DNA of 27,360 nt from a virus: the IMG/VR virus record IMGVR_UViG_3300031774_000116, positions 1 to 27,360 of that record; one strand, given 5' to 3'. The first letter of the stretch is position 1, and the number at the start of each line of letters is the position of its first letter. Made by a program: the position numbers and the translations under genes. Positions 13,839-22,699 of this stretch are shown here, one piece after another. The notes below the pieces were generated by a model, which saw only the letters and a list, made by a program, of their open reading frames with translations, ran no database searches and had not been told where the DNA came from.

Positions 13839-16800
13839 ATGGCAGAAGCTAAAAATTCTTTTATTAAGTCCAAAATGAATAAAGACCTAGATGCTAGGTT
13901 ATTACCAAATGGTGAGTATCGTGAAGGAATTAATATACAAGTAAGTAAATCCGAAGGAGCTGATGTAGGCGCTTTAGAAAATGTATTAGGTAACATAGAG
14001 CTTGTTGATTTAAAAACATTAAGTGGTTGTAATTGTAATCTTACTACTATTGGTTTATATACTGATGAAGTTAATAATAATATTTATATATTTTTAACTG
14101 ATTATGATGAAAGATTAGCTCCTGGTTATAATACACAACTTTTAAATTATTCTTCTAGTGCTAATAATTATATTTATGTACACAATACTTCAAATAAAGA
14201 AACTGATTTATTACTTACTGGTGCATTTTTAAACTTTTCTACCACACATCCTATATTATCTGTAAATTTATTAGAAGGAATATTATTTTGGACAGATAAT
14301 AGGAATCAACCTCGTAGAATAAATATTGATAGAGCTAAAACTCTAAATTACTATTCAAATGAAGATCAAATATCAGTAGCTACTTACGCGCCTTTTCAAG
14401 CTATTGAACTATATCAACAACGCGCTGCAGAATATTGGCCAAATGGTGGTTCGGCAATAACTACTGGAACTGCAACTGCAGGACAAAATAAAATTTTATT
14501 AAGCGCAGATAATAGATTAGGTTTAGCTAACGAACTTGATGTAGGAAAAACTTTAGTAGGAGCTTTAATTACATCAGATGTTACTGGTGCTATACCTAAT
14601 AATACCGCTTATTGTTGTTATTCTAATGGTAACCAAATAGAATTAATAGATAGAAGTGCGTTACCAGGAGCAGAAACACCAGTAAATTTATTACTAGATT
14701 TACCTCCAGGATCAAAAATTTATTTCAATCAAAACTTAAATCCTATAACAGGGCCTACCGCAGGAACTGGTTTAGGTACTGACAATTGGGTTACAAGTAT
14801 GGAGGATGCTAGTTCTCCTATGAATCCAGGTGGTACATATAATGCTGGATATCCAGGTCTTACAACAAATCCAAATTATAACCCAAAATTTAATGGAGAT
14901 CCTGATTTCTTAGAAGATAAATTTGTAAGATTTAGTTATAGATTTAAGTTTGAAGATGGAAATTATTCTTTAATGGCTCCATTTACTCAAGCAACTTTTA
15001 TACCTAAACAAGATGGTTATTTTATAGGAGCTACAACTCCAGTAGGTATGACAACAGATGAACAAGCTACGTATAGAAGTACCGTAGTAGGTTTTATGGA
15101 AAATAAAGTAAATAATATATTTTTACAAATACCTTTACCTTTAGACAAAGATAATAATGGTATTGCTGCTAACGCTTTGTTTAGCGCAATGCAAGTAGAT
15201 GAAATTGAAATTTTATATAAAGAATCAGATGCTCTAGCTATTCAAGTTGTAGATACAATTCCAAGGGTTGGAACAAATGGATATGAAAATTTTGGAACAG
15301 ATACTGTTATAGAATACAACTACCAAGGAGATAAACCTTATAAAACTTTACCAGATAGCGAAATAACTCGTGTATATGATAAAGCACCAGTTAGAGCCCA
15401 TGGTCAAGAAATTATTAGTAATAGATTAGTTTATAGTAATTTTCAAAATAAACACACTCCACCTGAAACGTTAGATTATAATGTAGGTATAGGAGATAAA
15501 TATGATGTGTTTGTTGCTGATGATCCTACAGTTCCACGCCCTATCGAAAGAACTGTATCTAGGGAATATCCTATGCATACTGTTAAGCAAAATAGAAATT
15601 ATCAAGTAGGAGTTGTTTTATCTGATAGATATGGCAGAAGTTCTACTACTATTTTGTCATCAGTAAACACGCAAGCTCTTGATGGAGAACTAACATTGTT
15701 AGGAGACACTATTTATTTTCCTTATAATAACATTTCTAGCACTACACCTTCTGAGAATTTAATACAAAAATGGCCAGGAGATTCTATAAAAGTATTATTT
15801 AACACTCCAGTTGAAGAAAATGTGCCACATAATTTAAGTACAGGATGGCCAGGTTTATATAATGGAGATCCAACATCTGATGATTACAACCCATTAGGAT
15901 GGTATTCTTATAAAATTGTTGTTAAACAAACTGAACAGGAATATTATAATGTGTATCTACCTAGTATTATGAATTTTTATCCTAACCTTACTGCTGCACA
16001 ACAATCAACTGATGCTCCTGATCCTGTAAATACAGTTTCTTTTACTACTTTATTAAATGATAATATAAATAAAGTACCTAGAGATTTAACTGAAGTAGGA
16101 CCTGAACAAAAACAATTTAGAAGTTCTGTACAATTATATGGAAGAATTGCTCCTCATGCTAACGCTACGCCTACTTATAATTATCAATTTAATCCTGTAG
16201 ACGCCGCAACAAGAATAGCTATTTCTGATACAGTATCTACTATTGCAGATCAAAATTATCTTTTTGATAATACTAGTAATGTAAAATATGGTTCAATATA
16301 TCAAACTGTATCAAATCCTTCTTTAGCTCGTATCTCTATCACTTCAAACCCTATAGGGACAGCAGCTAAAACAGCTGTAACTGATGCTCAAACATCATGG
16401 TTAAGCGTTTATGAAACTCAACCTGTAGAATCAAGATTAGATATTTATTGGGAAACTTCATCTAGTGGAACTATAGCAGAATTAAATGAAGCTATAAAAA
16501 CAGGTAGTTCAGCTATTAAAAATTTTACAACAGACCAAGATATGGCTGCGGCTCCTAATACGTGGACATTTAATTTAGCTGAAGATATAACACCAGGTGA
16601 ATCCCCTACAGCAACGTATTCTAATGGAGTATACACATCTAAACCATTTTTTCCTTATGTTCAAGATGCCTCAGGTATAAAATTAATGGTAATAAATAGT
16701 AACATTGACACAACATCAGGTTTTTGGGTAACAGATGGAGAAAATCAAGATGTAACAGAAAAATTTGAATTAATTCGAACTGCAGGTAATGGGGTTAATA

Positions 16801-19199
16801 CTCCTGATACTTATATTCTTCAAATATCTAGTGGAACATATTTTTATTATAATACAAATTCTCCAGTAAAAGATTCTTTTACATTTAATTTTGACGTACA
16901 AAACAATGATAGTGGTTCACAGCAAGGTATAGTTACTAAAATTGCTATAACTGAAAAGTTATTTAATGTAAAACCTGAAATAACTTGCCCAAGTGAAGGT
17001 ATTGTAGTAGAACCTGGTACTAGTCCTTTATATACTTTTGAAGGGGTAAATGGAAGCGCTTGGAATGAACAAAACCAAAATGATTTAACTTGGAGGATAA
17101 TATCTCAAGATCCTATAGGAAATGGTGTTCCTGAATTAGTTATAAATGATAATGGAGAAGTTACTGATCCTACTGATACATTAAATGTACCAGTAAATTT
17201 AGAAATAGGTCTTACAGATGCTGGTACTAATGAAACCACTATAGGTGGTGTTGCTGAAGGAACTTGTGCTCCAGAAGTAAGTGGAAATACAGGTTATGAA
17301 ACTCTTCCATTAAATAGCACGTTTGGAAGTACTAAAAACATGTGTATTAATCAAGCGGCTGAATCCTCTGGATATTATTGGGCTGCTCCTACTCCTGATC
17401 CTGTAGAAAGCACACCTTTACCTCCTATTAATAGAGAAGTTGTAAGTGGTTTAGGATTAGGTACAAGTTTACCTAGTTATGCAACTAGTGCTGCAGCTGA
17501 TGGGTGGCAATGGAATAATTCAAATAGAAATGCACAAGTTGAAATGAATGCTACAAATTCTGGTTTAGGAACAGTAGTAAGTTCAGGACGAAGTGATTGT
17601 GTTACCAATGTTATTCCTGTTCCTGAAGGAATTACAAACGGTAGTGCTTATATAATAGTAGATTTTGAATTAGGGAATTATGGTTCAGCACCTAATGATA
17701 GACCAGGTGTTATTTGGCCAACTTATTTACAGTACAGAGAAAATAGTAATGCAACATGGATGACCGCTAAAGATGTAGAGGGTAATGATATAAAATTTGG
17801 AGGTGCACAAGCTGATGCTTATTATAAAGATAGTGTAGGAAGTGGAGTAACAATTGGAGGTTCACAATTTATTGGTGGTTCAGCATTTTATACTACTGGT
17901 GTTAAAGATAAATTAAGTAATGCAATTACTGATGAAGGTAGTGGTGCAGACCCTGCTACAGCTGATTGTTTTGAATCATGGATGGATTCAAGAGAAACTC
18001 AAGTAGATCCTTTATTAAACACTTTAGGTAGAAAATTATTTGTTGTAGGTAGAAATCAAGCTTATAGAGATCCAGGAGGTACTGCTCCTACCGATGCTCC
18101 AGATAGATTTGGAGAATATAGATTAATTACTCGTTATCCTTATGGTACTAATATTTCACCTACTACTTCATCATCGGTAACTAATCCTAAAATACCAACA
18201 TTAACACCATTTAAAACTCCGCCATTTCCATATGATAATTATACAACAGCTCAACAAAATCAAAGAGTATGGTTAAGTTTTGGAGATTTTTATAATCCAA
18301 GTCAATTAGTATCTTTTTATAGTAATGGTTCTGGAAGTGATTCAGCAGCTCCTGCGTCTTTTGCTTATAGAGTAACTGCAGCATGTGATGATAGAACTAG
18401 CGCAGCTGGTGCATCTATAGATCAAGTTGTTTATGCAAGAGAATGGGGTTTTAAATATGTGTCTCAATTTTATACTGATCCTCAATTAACTAGTGGTTGG
18501 TCTCCAGGGGCTACAAATAAATGGTTTGGTTATACAGCTGTTTCTGATACATCATTAAATACAAAATGGGGAAATGAAAATAGTTGTACTAGAGACGGTG
18601 CTCCTTTGTGGACTTGTCCTACTTGTCCTGCTCCTGATTATGTTATTGGTACGATGATGACTCAGAAAAATATGAGATGGACTGCTCAATTTGATCAAAT
18701 GGGTAAAAAAATTATTCGTACTGCTGAACCATGTGTAGCTAATTTAGATCCAGCTACTGGAGGTAATAATAACCAATGTAGTTCTCCTGCCGCAGCTTAT
18801 CGATTTGGTGTAATGCAGGTATATGCTCCAGGTAATAATAAAATAGAATTTTTACAAACTTTAGATGCATTAACCATGTCCTCTACTTGTAATATATATA
18901 CATTATTTCAAAATGTAACAAATAGCAAAGGTGCTGAAGGTTCTCCGGCAGCTGTTGTTGGGGTTAGTGAAATAACAGTAAGATCTCCTAATGCTTCTAA
19001 TTGTTATGAAAAAATTGGATCTGTAAGTTTTGGTGCAGGATCTAGAGCAACATATCAGACCGTTAATTTAGGTGGATATAGTGGAACCTATGTAACACTA
19101 ACTATAGATGGAGCTACTTCAGCTTTAGATGCTTTTCAAAATGGAACAGCAAATGGGGGACAAAATTGGTATTTACAAGGAGTTCCTGCTTGTCCTTAA
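13839..19199 (+). CDS. Giant tail nozzle/stabilisation-type protein with Ig-like and Cys-rich regions
   Basis: This 1786-aa protein is the largest complete gene. It starts with SFIKSKMNKDLDARLLPNGE then YREGINIQVSKSEGADVGAL, a motif typical of phage tail nozzle or stabilisation proteins (T7 gp12 / P22 gp10 role). At about 144-162 it has ILFWTDNRNQPRRINIDRA, a YWTD-like propeller blade. Residues about 1045-1145 (CPSEGIVVEPGTSPLYTFEG and on) resemble an Ig- or cadherin-like domain. Around 1580-1605 is a cysteine cluster including CPTC. The C-terminal half is Gly/Ser/Asn-rich and probably lies outermost. At over twice the length of T7 gp12, it probably fuses the nozzle with receptor-side domains. 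No enzyme motif was seen. Assignment of individual domains is inference. Confidence 0.7.
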   Translation: MAEAKNSFIKSKMNKDLDARLLPNGEYREGINIQVSKSEGADVGALENVLGNIELVDLKTLSGCNCNLTTIGLYTDEVNNNIYIFLTDYDERLAPGYNTQLLNYSSSANNYIYVHNTSNKETDLLLTGAFLNFSTTHPILSVNLLEGILFWTDNRNQPRRINIDRAKTLNYYSNEDQISVATYAPFQAIELYQQRAAEYWPNGGSAITTGTATAGQNKILLSADNRLGLANELDVGKTLVGALITSDVTGAIPNNTAYCCYSNGNQIELIDRSALPGAETPVNLLLDLPPGSKIYFNQNLNPITGPTAGTGLGTDNWVTSMEDASSPMNPGGTYNAGYPGLTTNPNYNPKFNGDPDFLEDKFVRFSYRFKFEDGNYSLMAPFTQATFIPKQDGYFIGATTPVGMTTDEQATYRSTVVGFMENKVNNIFLQIPLPLDKDNNGIAANALFSAMQVDEIEILYKESDALAIQVVDTIPRVGTNGYENFGTDTVIEYNYQGDKPYKTLPDSEITRVYDKAPVRAHGQEIISNRLVYSNFQNKHTPPETLDYNVGIGDKYDVFVADDPTVPRPIERTVSREYPMHTVKQNRNYQVGVVLSDRYGRSSTTILSSVNTQALDGELTLLGDTIYFPYNNISSTTPSENLIQKWPGDSIKVLFNTPVEENVPHNLSTGWPGLYNGDPTSDDYNPLGWYSYKIVVKQTEQEYYNVYLPSIMNFYPNLTAAQQSTDAPDPVNTVSFTTLLNDNINKVPRDLTEVGPEQKQFRSSVQLYGRIAPHANATPTYNYQFNPVDAATRIAISDTVSTIADQNYLFDNTSNVKYGSIYQTVSNPSLARISITSNPIGTAAKTAVTDAQTSWLSVYETQPVESRLDIYWETSSSGTIAELNEAIKTGSSAIKNFTTDQDMAAAPNTWTFNLAEDITPGESPTATYSNGVYTSKPFFPYVQDASGIKLMVINSNIDTTSGFWVTDGENQDVTEKFELIRTAGNGVNTPDTYILQISSGTYFYYNTNSPVKDSFTFNFDVQNNDSGSQQGIVTKIAITEKLFNVKPEITCPSEGIVVEPGTSPLYTFEGVNGSAWNEQNQNDLTWRIISQDPIGNGVPELVINDNGEVTDPTDTLNVPVNLEIGLTDAGTNETTIGGVAEGTCAPEVSGNTGYETLPLNSTFGSTKNMCINQAAESSGYYWAAPTPDPVESTPLPPINREVVSGLGLGTSLPSYATSAAADGWQWNNSNRNAQVEMNATNSGLGTVVSSGRSDCVTNVIPVPEGITNGSAYIIVDFELGNYGSAPNDRPGVIWPTYLQYRENSNATWMTAKDVEGNDIKFGGAQADAYYKDSVGSGVTIGGSQFIGGSAFYTTGVKDKLSNAITDEGSGADPATADCFESWMDSRETQVDPLLNTLGRKLFVVGRNQAYRDPGGTAPTDAPDRFGEYRLITRYPYGTNISPTTSSSVTNPKIPTLTPFKTPPFPYDNYTTAQQNQRVWLSFGDFYNPSQLVSFYSNGSGSDSAAPASFAYRVTAACDDRTSAAGASIDQVVYAREWGFKYVSQFYTDPQLTSGWSPGATNKWFGYTAVSDTSLNTKWGNENSCTRDGAPLWTCPTCPAPDYVIGTMMTQKNMRWTAQFDQMGKKIIRTAEPCVANLDPATGGNNNQCSSPAAAYRFGVMQVYAPGNNKIEFLQTLDALTMSSTCNIYTLFQNVTNSKGAEGSPAAVVGVSEITVRSPNASNCYEKIGSVSFGAGSRATYQTVNLGGYSGTYVTLTIDGATSALDAFQNGTANGGQNWYLQGVPACP

Positions 19200-19236
19200 C
19201 AAGGTAATAATAAAAATAAATGTGCAATTATAAATT

Positions 19237-20718
19237 ATGGCTGCAACAGTAGAAGTAAAATTTTTTAATTCCTTCGTATTAAGAAAGACTTTAAATGATG
19301 GAAGTAATCCTGCCCCTGCAGAATGGAATGGTTCTAGAGGTGATTTAACCTATCCTGCTATAGCTACTAATCCTGATAACGAACAAGATTGGGCAGTAGA
19401 AGAAGCAAGAATTCGAGGAGGATATAATAATACTTATGTAGGTCAAGGAGTTAAAGCATATTTAGTTGAAGATAATCCTAAATCATCTGTAAGGATTAAT
19501 TCTATGATTTATTCAGGTATATTTAACGCTAGAACAGGTATTAATGATACTAATGTTTTTTCTGTAGGAGAAGATATAATTAAAAGTGTAGATCCAGCAA
19601 ACGGTAGTATACAAAAAATTTATGCTGAAGATACTAATTTAATAATATTTCAAGAGAAAAAAGTTAGTAGAGCACCTATTGATAAAGACATTATATATAC
19701 AGCCGAGGGATCTACCAATGTAACTACATCTAATACTGTTATAGGTACAGTTCAAGCCTACGTAGGAAATTTTGGAATTAGTAAAAATCCTGAAAGCTTT
19801 GCTGTGTATGGTAGAAGAAAATATTTTACCGATAAAGATAGAAATGCAGTAATGAGATTATCACAAGATGGTCTTACTGAAATATCAAACTATGGTATGA
19901 TTGATTTCTTTAGAGATCAATTTGGCACAATGGGCGAAGGTAAACTAACTGGTGGTTGGGATATATATAATAAACAATATGTTTTATCCATTCAACCAGA
20001 AAGTTCTTTAGTACCTTATAAAACATTATCTTTTGATGAAAACATACAAGGTTGGACAAGTTTATATACTTACAAACCAGGTATGATGTTAAGTTTAAAA
20101 AATAAATTTTATACTACTGGTCCATCAAGTACTGCTGCTACAGATAGTGCAAGTTTATATCAACATTATATTGCCACCCAACCAAGAGGTAATTTCTATG
20201 GTTTAAATAATGATTCTTCTATAGAGTTTATTTTTAACCCGGATGTTAGTCTTTCTAAAGTATTTAAAACAATTAACTATGAAGGTAGTAACGGATGGGA
20301 AGTTACAAGTTTTATATCTGATGCTACAGGTATAGGATCAGTGAACACTGATTTTGAAGGATATGCCACTACAAATACTAGTGATACTATTACTTCTATA
20401 TATAGTTATAACGAAGGAGCATATGATAATTATGGAAATCAATTTGCTAATTTAGATAATAATCCAATTACAGCTAATACTACAGCTTTAATACCTCCAA
20501 TAAATCATGCTGGTTTTGATAGAAAAGAGAATAAATATATGGCTAATTTAGTTAACAATAGTACAGCCGCACCAGGAGAAGTAATATTTGGTAACCAAAT
20601 GACAGGTATTAAAGGTTATTATGCAACAGTTAAAATATCTACTGATACATTAACCGATCCGGGAGGAATGAAGGAATTATTTGCCGCCTCATCGGATTAT
20701 GTCGAATCCGCATATTAA
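19237..20718 (+). CDS. Tail structural protein, second nozzle-type partner
   Basis: This 493-aa beta-rich protein follows the giant tail gene after a 37-base A/T gap. Repeated short units of strand-loop character (SVRINSMIYSGIFNARTGIN, KIYAEDTNLIIFQEKKVSRA, FAVYGRRKYFTDKDRNAVMR, GGWDIYNKQYVLSIQP) look like propeller blades and resemble the middle of podovirus nozzle proteins, where a 'D..RN.V.R.S.DG..EIS' unit recurs. The end (GYYATVKISTDT, then a short tail ending in SAY) looks like a closing beta strand. I infer that the nozzle function is split between this and the preceding protein. A receptor-binding or fibre-attachment role is the alternative. Confidence 0.65.
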   Translation: MAATVEVKFFNSFVLRKTLNDGSNPAPAEWNGSRGDLTYPAIATNPDNEQDWAVEEARIRGGYNNTYVGQGVKAYLVEDNPKSSVRINSMIYSGIFNARTGINDTNVFSVGEDIIKSVDPANGSIQKIYAEDTNLIIFQEKKVSRAPIDKDIIYTAEGSTNVTTSNTVIGTVQAYVGNFGISKNPESFAVYGRRKYFTDKDRNAVMRLSQDGLTEISNYGMIDFFRDQFGTMGEGKLTGGWDIYNKQYVLSIQPESSLVPYKTLSFDENIQGWTSLYTYKPGMMLSLKNKFYTTGPSSTAATDSASLYQHYIATQPRGNFYGLNNDSSIEFIFNPDVSLSKVFKTINYEGSNGWEVTSFISDATGIGSVNTDFEGYATTNTSDTITSIYSYNEGAYDNYGNQFANLDNNPITANTTALIPPINHAGFDRKENKYMANLVNNSTAAPGEVIFGNQMTGIKGYYATVKISTDTLTDPGGMKELFAASSDYVESAY

Positions 20719-20728
20719 AAAAAATAAC

Positions 20729-21007
20729 ATGTCAGAATTAAGCGAAGATACTAAGTTTCAAGTTAGTATAAAAACATTAGTTGCTATTGGAGTAGCTTTA
20801 GCTACTTTAGTAGGTATGTATTATACTTTACAGGAAGGCATCGAAGAAGCAAAACTTTTACCCGAACCTCCGGTTTCGAGAACAGAATATGATCTAAAAG
20901 ACGAATTAATACGTGAATCAATAATGAACACTGAAGAAAAGGTTCAAGAAAATTCACAAAAACTAGACAAAATAGATGAAAAATTATATGAAATAATTAA
21001 AAAATAA
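20729..21007 (+). CDS. Membrane-anchored coiled-coil protein (holin-like candidate)
   Basis: This 92-aa protein has one membrane helix at about 13-34 (SIKTLVAIGVALATLVGMYY), a Pro-rich hinge (LPEPPVSRTEYDLKDEL, 44-60) and a charged coiled coil to the end (EEKVQENSQKLDKIDEKLYE). The layout of one N-terminal helix with a long polar helical tail occurs in small class III-like holins and in membrane-anchored accessory proteins. I start at ATG 20729, after AAAAAAAATAAC, not at the upstream in-frame ATG 20681, whose extension would overlap the 3' end of the tail gene. It ends five bases before the next gene. A lysis role is a guess; a 3TM holin is already present at 927. Confidence 0.65.
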   Translation: MSELSEDTKFQVSIKTLVAIGVALATLVGMYYTLQEGIEEAKLLPEPPVSRTEYDLKDELIRESIMNTEEKVQENSQKLDKIDEKLYEIIKK

Positions 21008-21011
21008 TAAA

Positions 21012-21356
21012 ATGAAATATATATTAACTTTGATTTTACTCTTGAGTTTCTATCTTAGCTTTAGTCAAGCTACTGATATTCAACTGTTACAAATCAATTC
21101 AAGTTGGAATTTAAAAAACGATATTCCACGAGGAGAATTACCAAGCAGATATATGGCACATAAAATAAGAATAGATCATGCTACTATAGAACATCAAGGA
21201 CCTAACTTTAAAGAAAGTTTTTCTGGTAAACCTTTACCTATACTAATTTTATATGTAGATGGTAGAATAAAATATCAATGGACAGCCGACCTATCTTTTA
21301 AATTAAAAGTATCTAAAGGTGAGATTTTAGATGTTATAGAGAAGGTGTTGAAATAA
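21012..21356 (+). CDS. Exported thioredoxin-fold-like protein without CXXC
   Basis: This 114-aa protein begins MKYILTLILLLSFYLSFSQA, a clear Sec signal peptide (basic residue, Leu/Ile core, cleavage near SFSQ-A). The mature part runs DIQLLQINSSWNLKNDIPR, a helix-compatible segment, KPLPILILYVDGRIKYQW and SFKLKVSKGEILDVIEKVLK. That matches the beta-alpha-beta plus closing beta-beta-alpha order of thioredoxin, with Pro75 in the place of the cis-proline before the 'ILYVDG' strand. The active-site position reads SSWN instead of CXXC, and the mature part has no cysteine. A non-catalytic role in the periplasm is implied; its use to the phage is unknown. The fold call is by eye and tentative. Confidence 0.6.
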   Translation: MKYILTLILLLSFYLSFSQATDIQLLQINSSWNLKNDIPRGELPSRYMAHKIRIDHATIEHQGPNFKESFSGKPLPILILYVDGRIKYQWTADLSFKLKVSKGEILDVIEKVLK

Positions 21357-21357
21357 T

Positions 21358-21426
21358 ATGGATTTTTTTCTATATATTTTATGTATTATAGCAATGTGTT
21401 TACACATTATTTATATATCAAAATAA
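21358..21426 (+). CDS. 22-aa hydrophobic micropeptide
   Basis: ATG at 21358, one base after the previous stop, opens a 22-residue frame (MDFFLYILCIIAMCLHIIYI then SK) ending at TAA 21424-21426. It is almost entirely a single membrane helix with a short charged end. It fills most of the 77-base gap before the cupin-like gene, whose start follows seven bases later. Hydrophobicity is unusually regular for noncoding AT-rich DNA, but Phe/Ile/Leu codons are A/T-rich, so chance cannot be excluded. If made, it could be a membrane helper such as a tiny lysis or anchor peptide. Confidence 0.4.
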   Translation: MDFFLYILCIIAMCLHIIYISK

Positions 21427-21433
21427 AATAAAT

Positions 21434-21955
21434 ATGGAATCTACTGTTATAATACCGGAAAATACCGGTTTAGAAGTTTTAGAACATTTATCTTATCAAA
21501 GAGGGATTTTGTGGGAAAATATAGAAATTTTTTTGAATCAATTATCTAAAGTAGAAGGAGTTGCTATAGCTCGAACTAAAGAAATGGATACTATATATCC
21601 AGTAAAACATAATCTAGAAGATGGTTTATATACTAGAGAATTATTTATTCCCAAAGGCCATTTAGTAGTTAGTTATATTCATAAACAAAATCATCCTTCT
21701 TTTTTATTAAAAGGAGATATATCTATTTTGTTAGATAGCGGAGAAATACAACGATTAAAAGCCCCACAAAAAGTATTTACTAAAATAGGTACTCAAAGAG
21801 TGTGTTATACTCATGAAGATGTTACTTGGGTTTGTGTTTACAAAACTAGATGTAAAAAAATAAAAAGTATTGAAAAAGAAATATATACTTTAAATTATAA
21901 AGAATTACCAATGAAAATAATAAATAAACAATTAAAATCATGGCAGGAGCAGTAG
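21434..21955 (+). CDS. Cupin-fold-like protein
   Basis: This 173-aa protein has a central beta-rich region (about 55-140). It runs GLYTRELFIPKGHLVVSYIH, then FLLKGDISILLDSGEIQRLK, APQKVFTKIGTQRVC and YTHEDVTWVCVY. The alternating strands, the 'FLLKGDISILLDSGE' turn and His83, His87 and His127 in the expected places suggest a cupin barrel, although the classic HXH...E motif is degenerate. Similar cupin-like proteins occur in tailed phages, from memory, without a fixed function. The N-terminal 50 residues are helical and unmatched. The last 16 bases overlap the next gene. A metal-binding sugar- or peptide-recognition role would be speculation. Confidence 0.7.
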   Translation: MESTVIIPENTGLEVLEHLSYQRGILWENIEIFLNQLSKVEGVAIARTKEMDTIYPVKHNLEDGLYTRELFIPKGHLVVSYIHKQNHPSFLLKGDISILLDSGEIQRLKAPQKVFTKIGTQRVCYTHEDVTWVCVYKTRCKKIKSIEKEIYTLNYKELPMKIINKQLKSWQEQ

Positions 21956-22671
21956 CAGCAATAGCAGGAGGTGTTTTAGCAGTTGGTGGAACTTGGTTCG
22001 GTATGAATCGAGCCGCTAAACAAAAAAAGTTTGCAAAAAGAGATGCAAATAGATTAAAAGGACAAATAGCTAAAGCAGAAAGAGAACGTCCATCAATAGT
22101 TAATCCTTTTGAAGGTATAACTGATTTATCTACATTGGCTAGTGACCTTAGTGGTATGGCTAGTAACCCTACAATGAATTTAGCTGTAGCCACACAAGCC
22201 GCTGAAATGCAAGTGGAAGAAGCTGACATTGCTTTAGCTAATACTTTAGACGCTTTACAAGCTAGTGGTGCTTCCGCTGGAGGAGCTACCGCATTAGCTC
22301 AAATGGCTTTAAAAAGTAAACAAGGAGTAAGTGCTAGTATAGAACAACAAGAGGCTAGAAATCAAGAAATTTCTGAAAAATCTAGAATTCAAGGAGAACT
22401 AAGAATTCAAGATATACAAATGGGGGAAGCTAAAAGAATGCAAGATGTTCAAATGAGTCAAGCAGAAAAAGTACAAAAAGCAGAAGCTCAAGGAAAAGAG
22501 TTTATGTATCGAGAAGAAGATAATCGCAAAATGCAAGAATTAAATAGATTGTCTGCTCAATTATCGGGTCAAGAACAACGTAAAGTAGCAGCTACTCAAG
22601 CTAGCAACGCAGCATTAGCTGGTGGTATAGGGGCAGTAGGAAATATAGCGGGAAGTTTAATTGGTGCATAA
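21940..22671 (+). CDS. Internal virion protein, ejection-type (small member)
   Basis: This 243-aa protein starts with a Gly/Ala-rich hydrophobic segment (AGAVAAIAGGVLAVGGTWFG), followed by basic and then long helical regions rich in Ala, Gln and Glu (about 78-215), and ends with a second Gly/Ala hydrophobic segment (NAALAGGIGAVGNIAGSLIG). Hydrophobic ends around a helical coil resemble T7 gp14-like ejection proteins. It overlaps the cupin-like gene by 16 bases and leads into two larger genes, matching the 14-15-16 order of podovirus ejectosomes by size. No enzymatic motif is visible. Function rests on layout and composition only. Confidence 0.6.
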   Translation: MAGAVAAIAGGVLAVGGTWFGMNRAAKQKKFAKRDANRLKGQIAKAERERPSIVNPFEGITDLSTLASDLSGMASNPTMNLAVATQAAEMQVEEADIALANTLDALQASGASAGGATALAQMALKSKQGVSASIEQQEARNQEISEKSRIQGELRIQDIQMGEAKRMQDVQMSQAEKVQKAEAQGKEFMYREEDNRKMQELNRLSAQLSGQEQRKVAATQASNAALAGGIGAVGNIAGSLIGA

Positions 22672-22699
22672 CTAAATATAAAAAAATAAATTATAAAAT

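Noticed and set aside
20681-20728. In-frame upstream ATG for the membrane coiled-coil protein
   Set aside because: It overlaps the tail gene by 38 bases; ATG 20729 follows a good A-rich leader.
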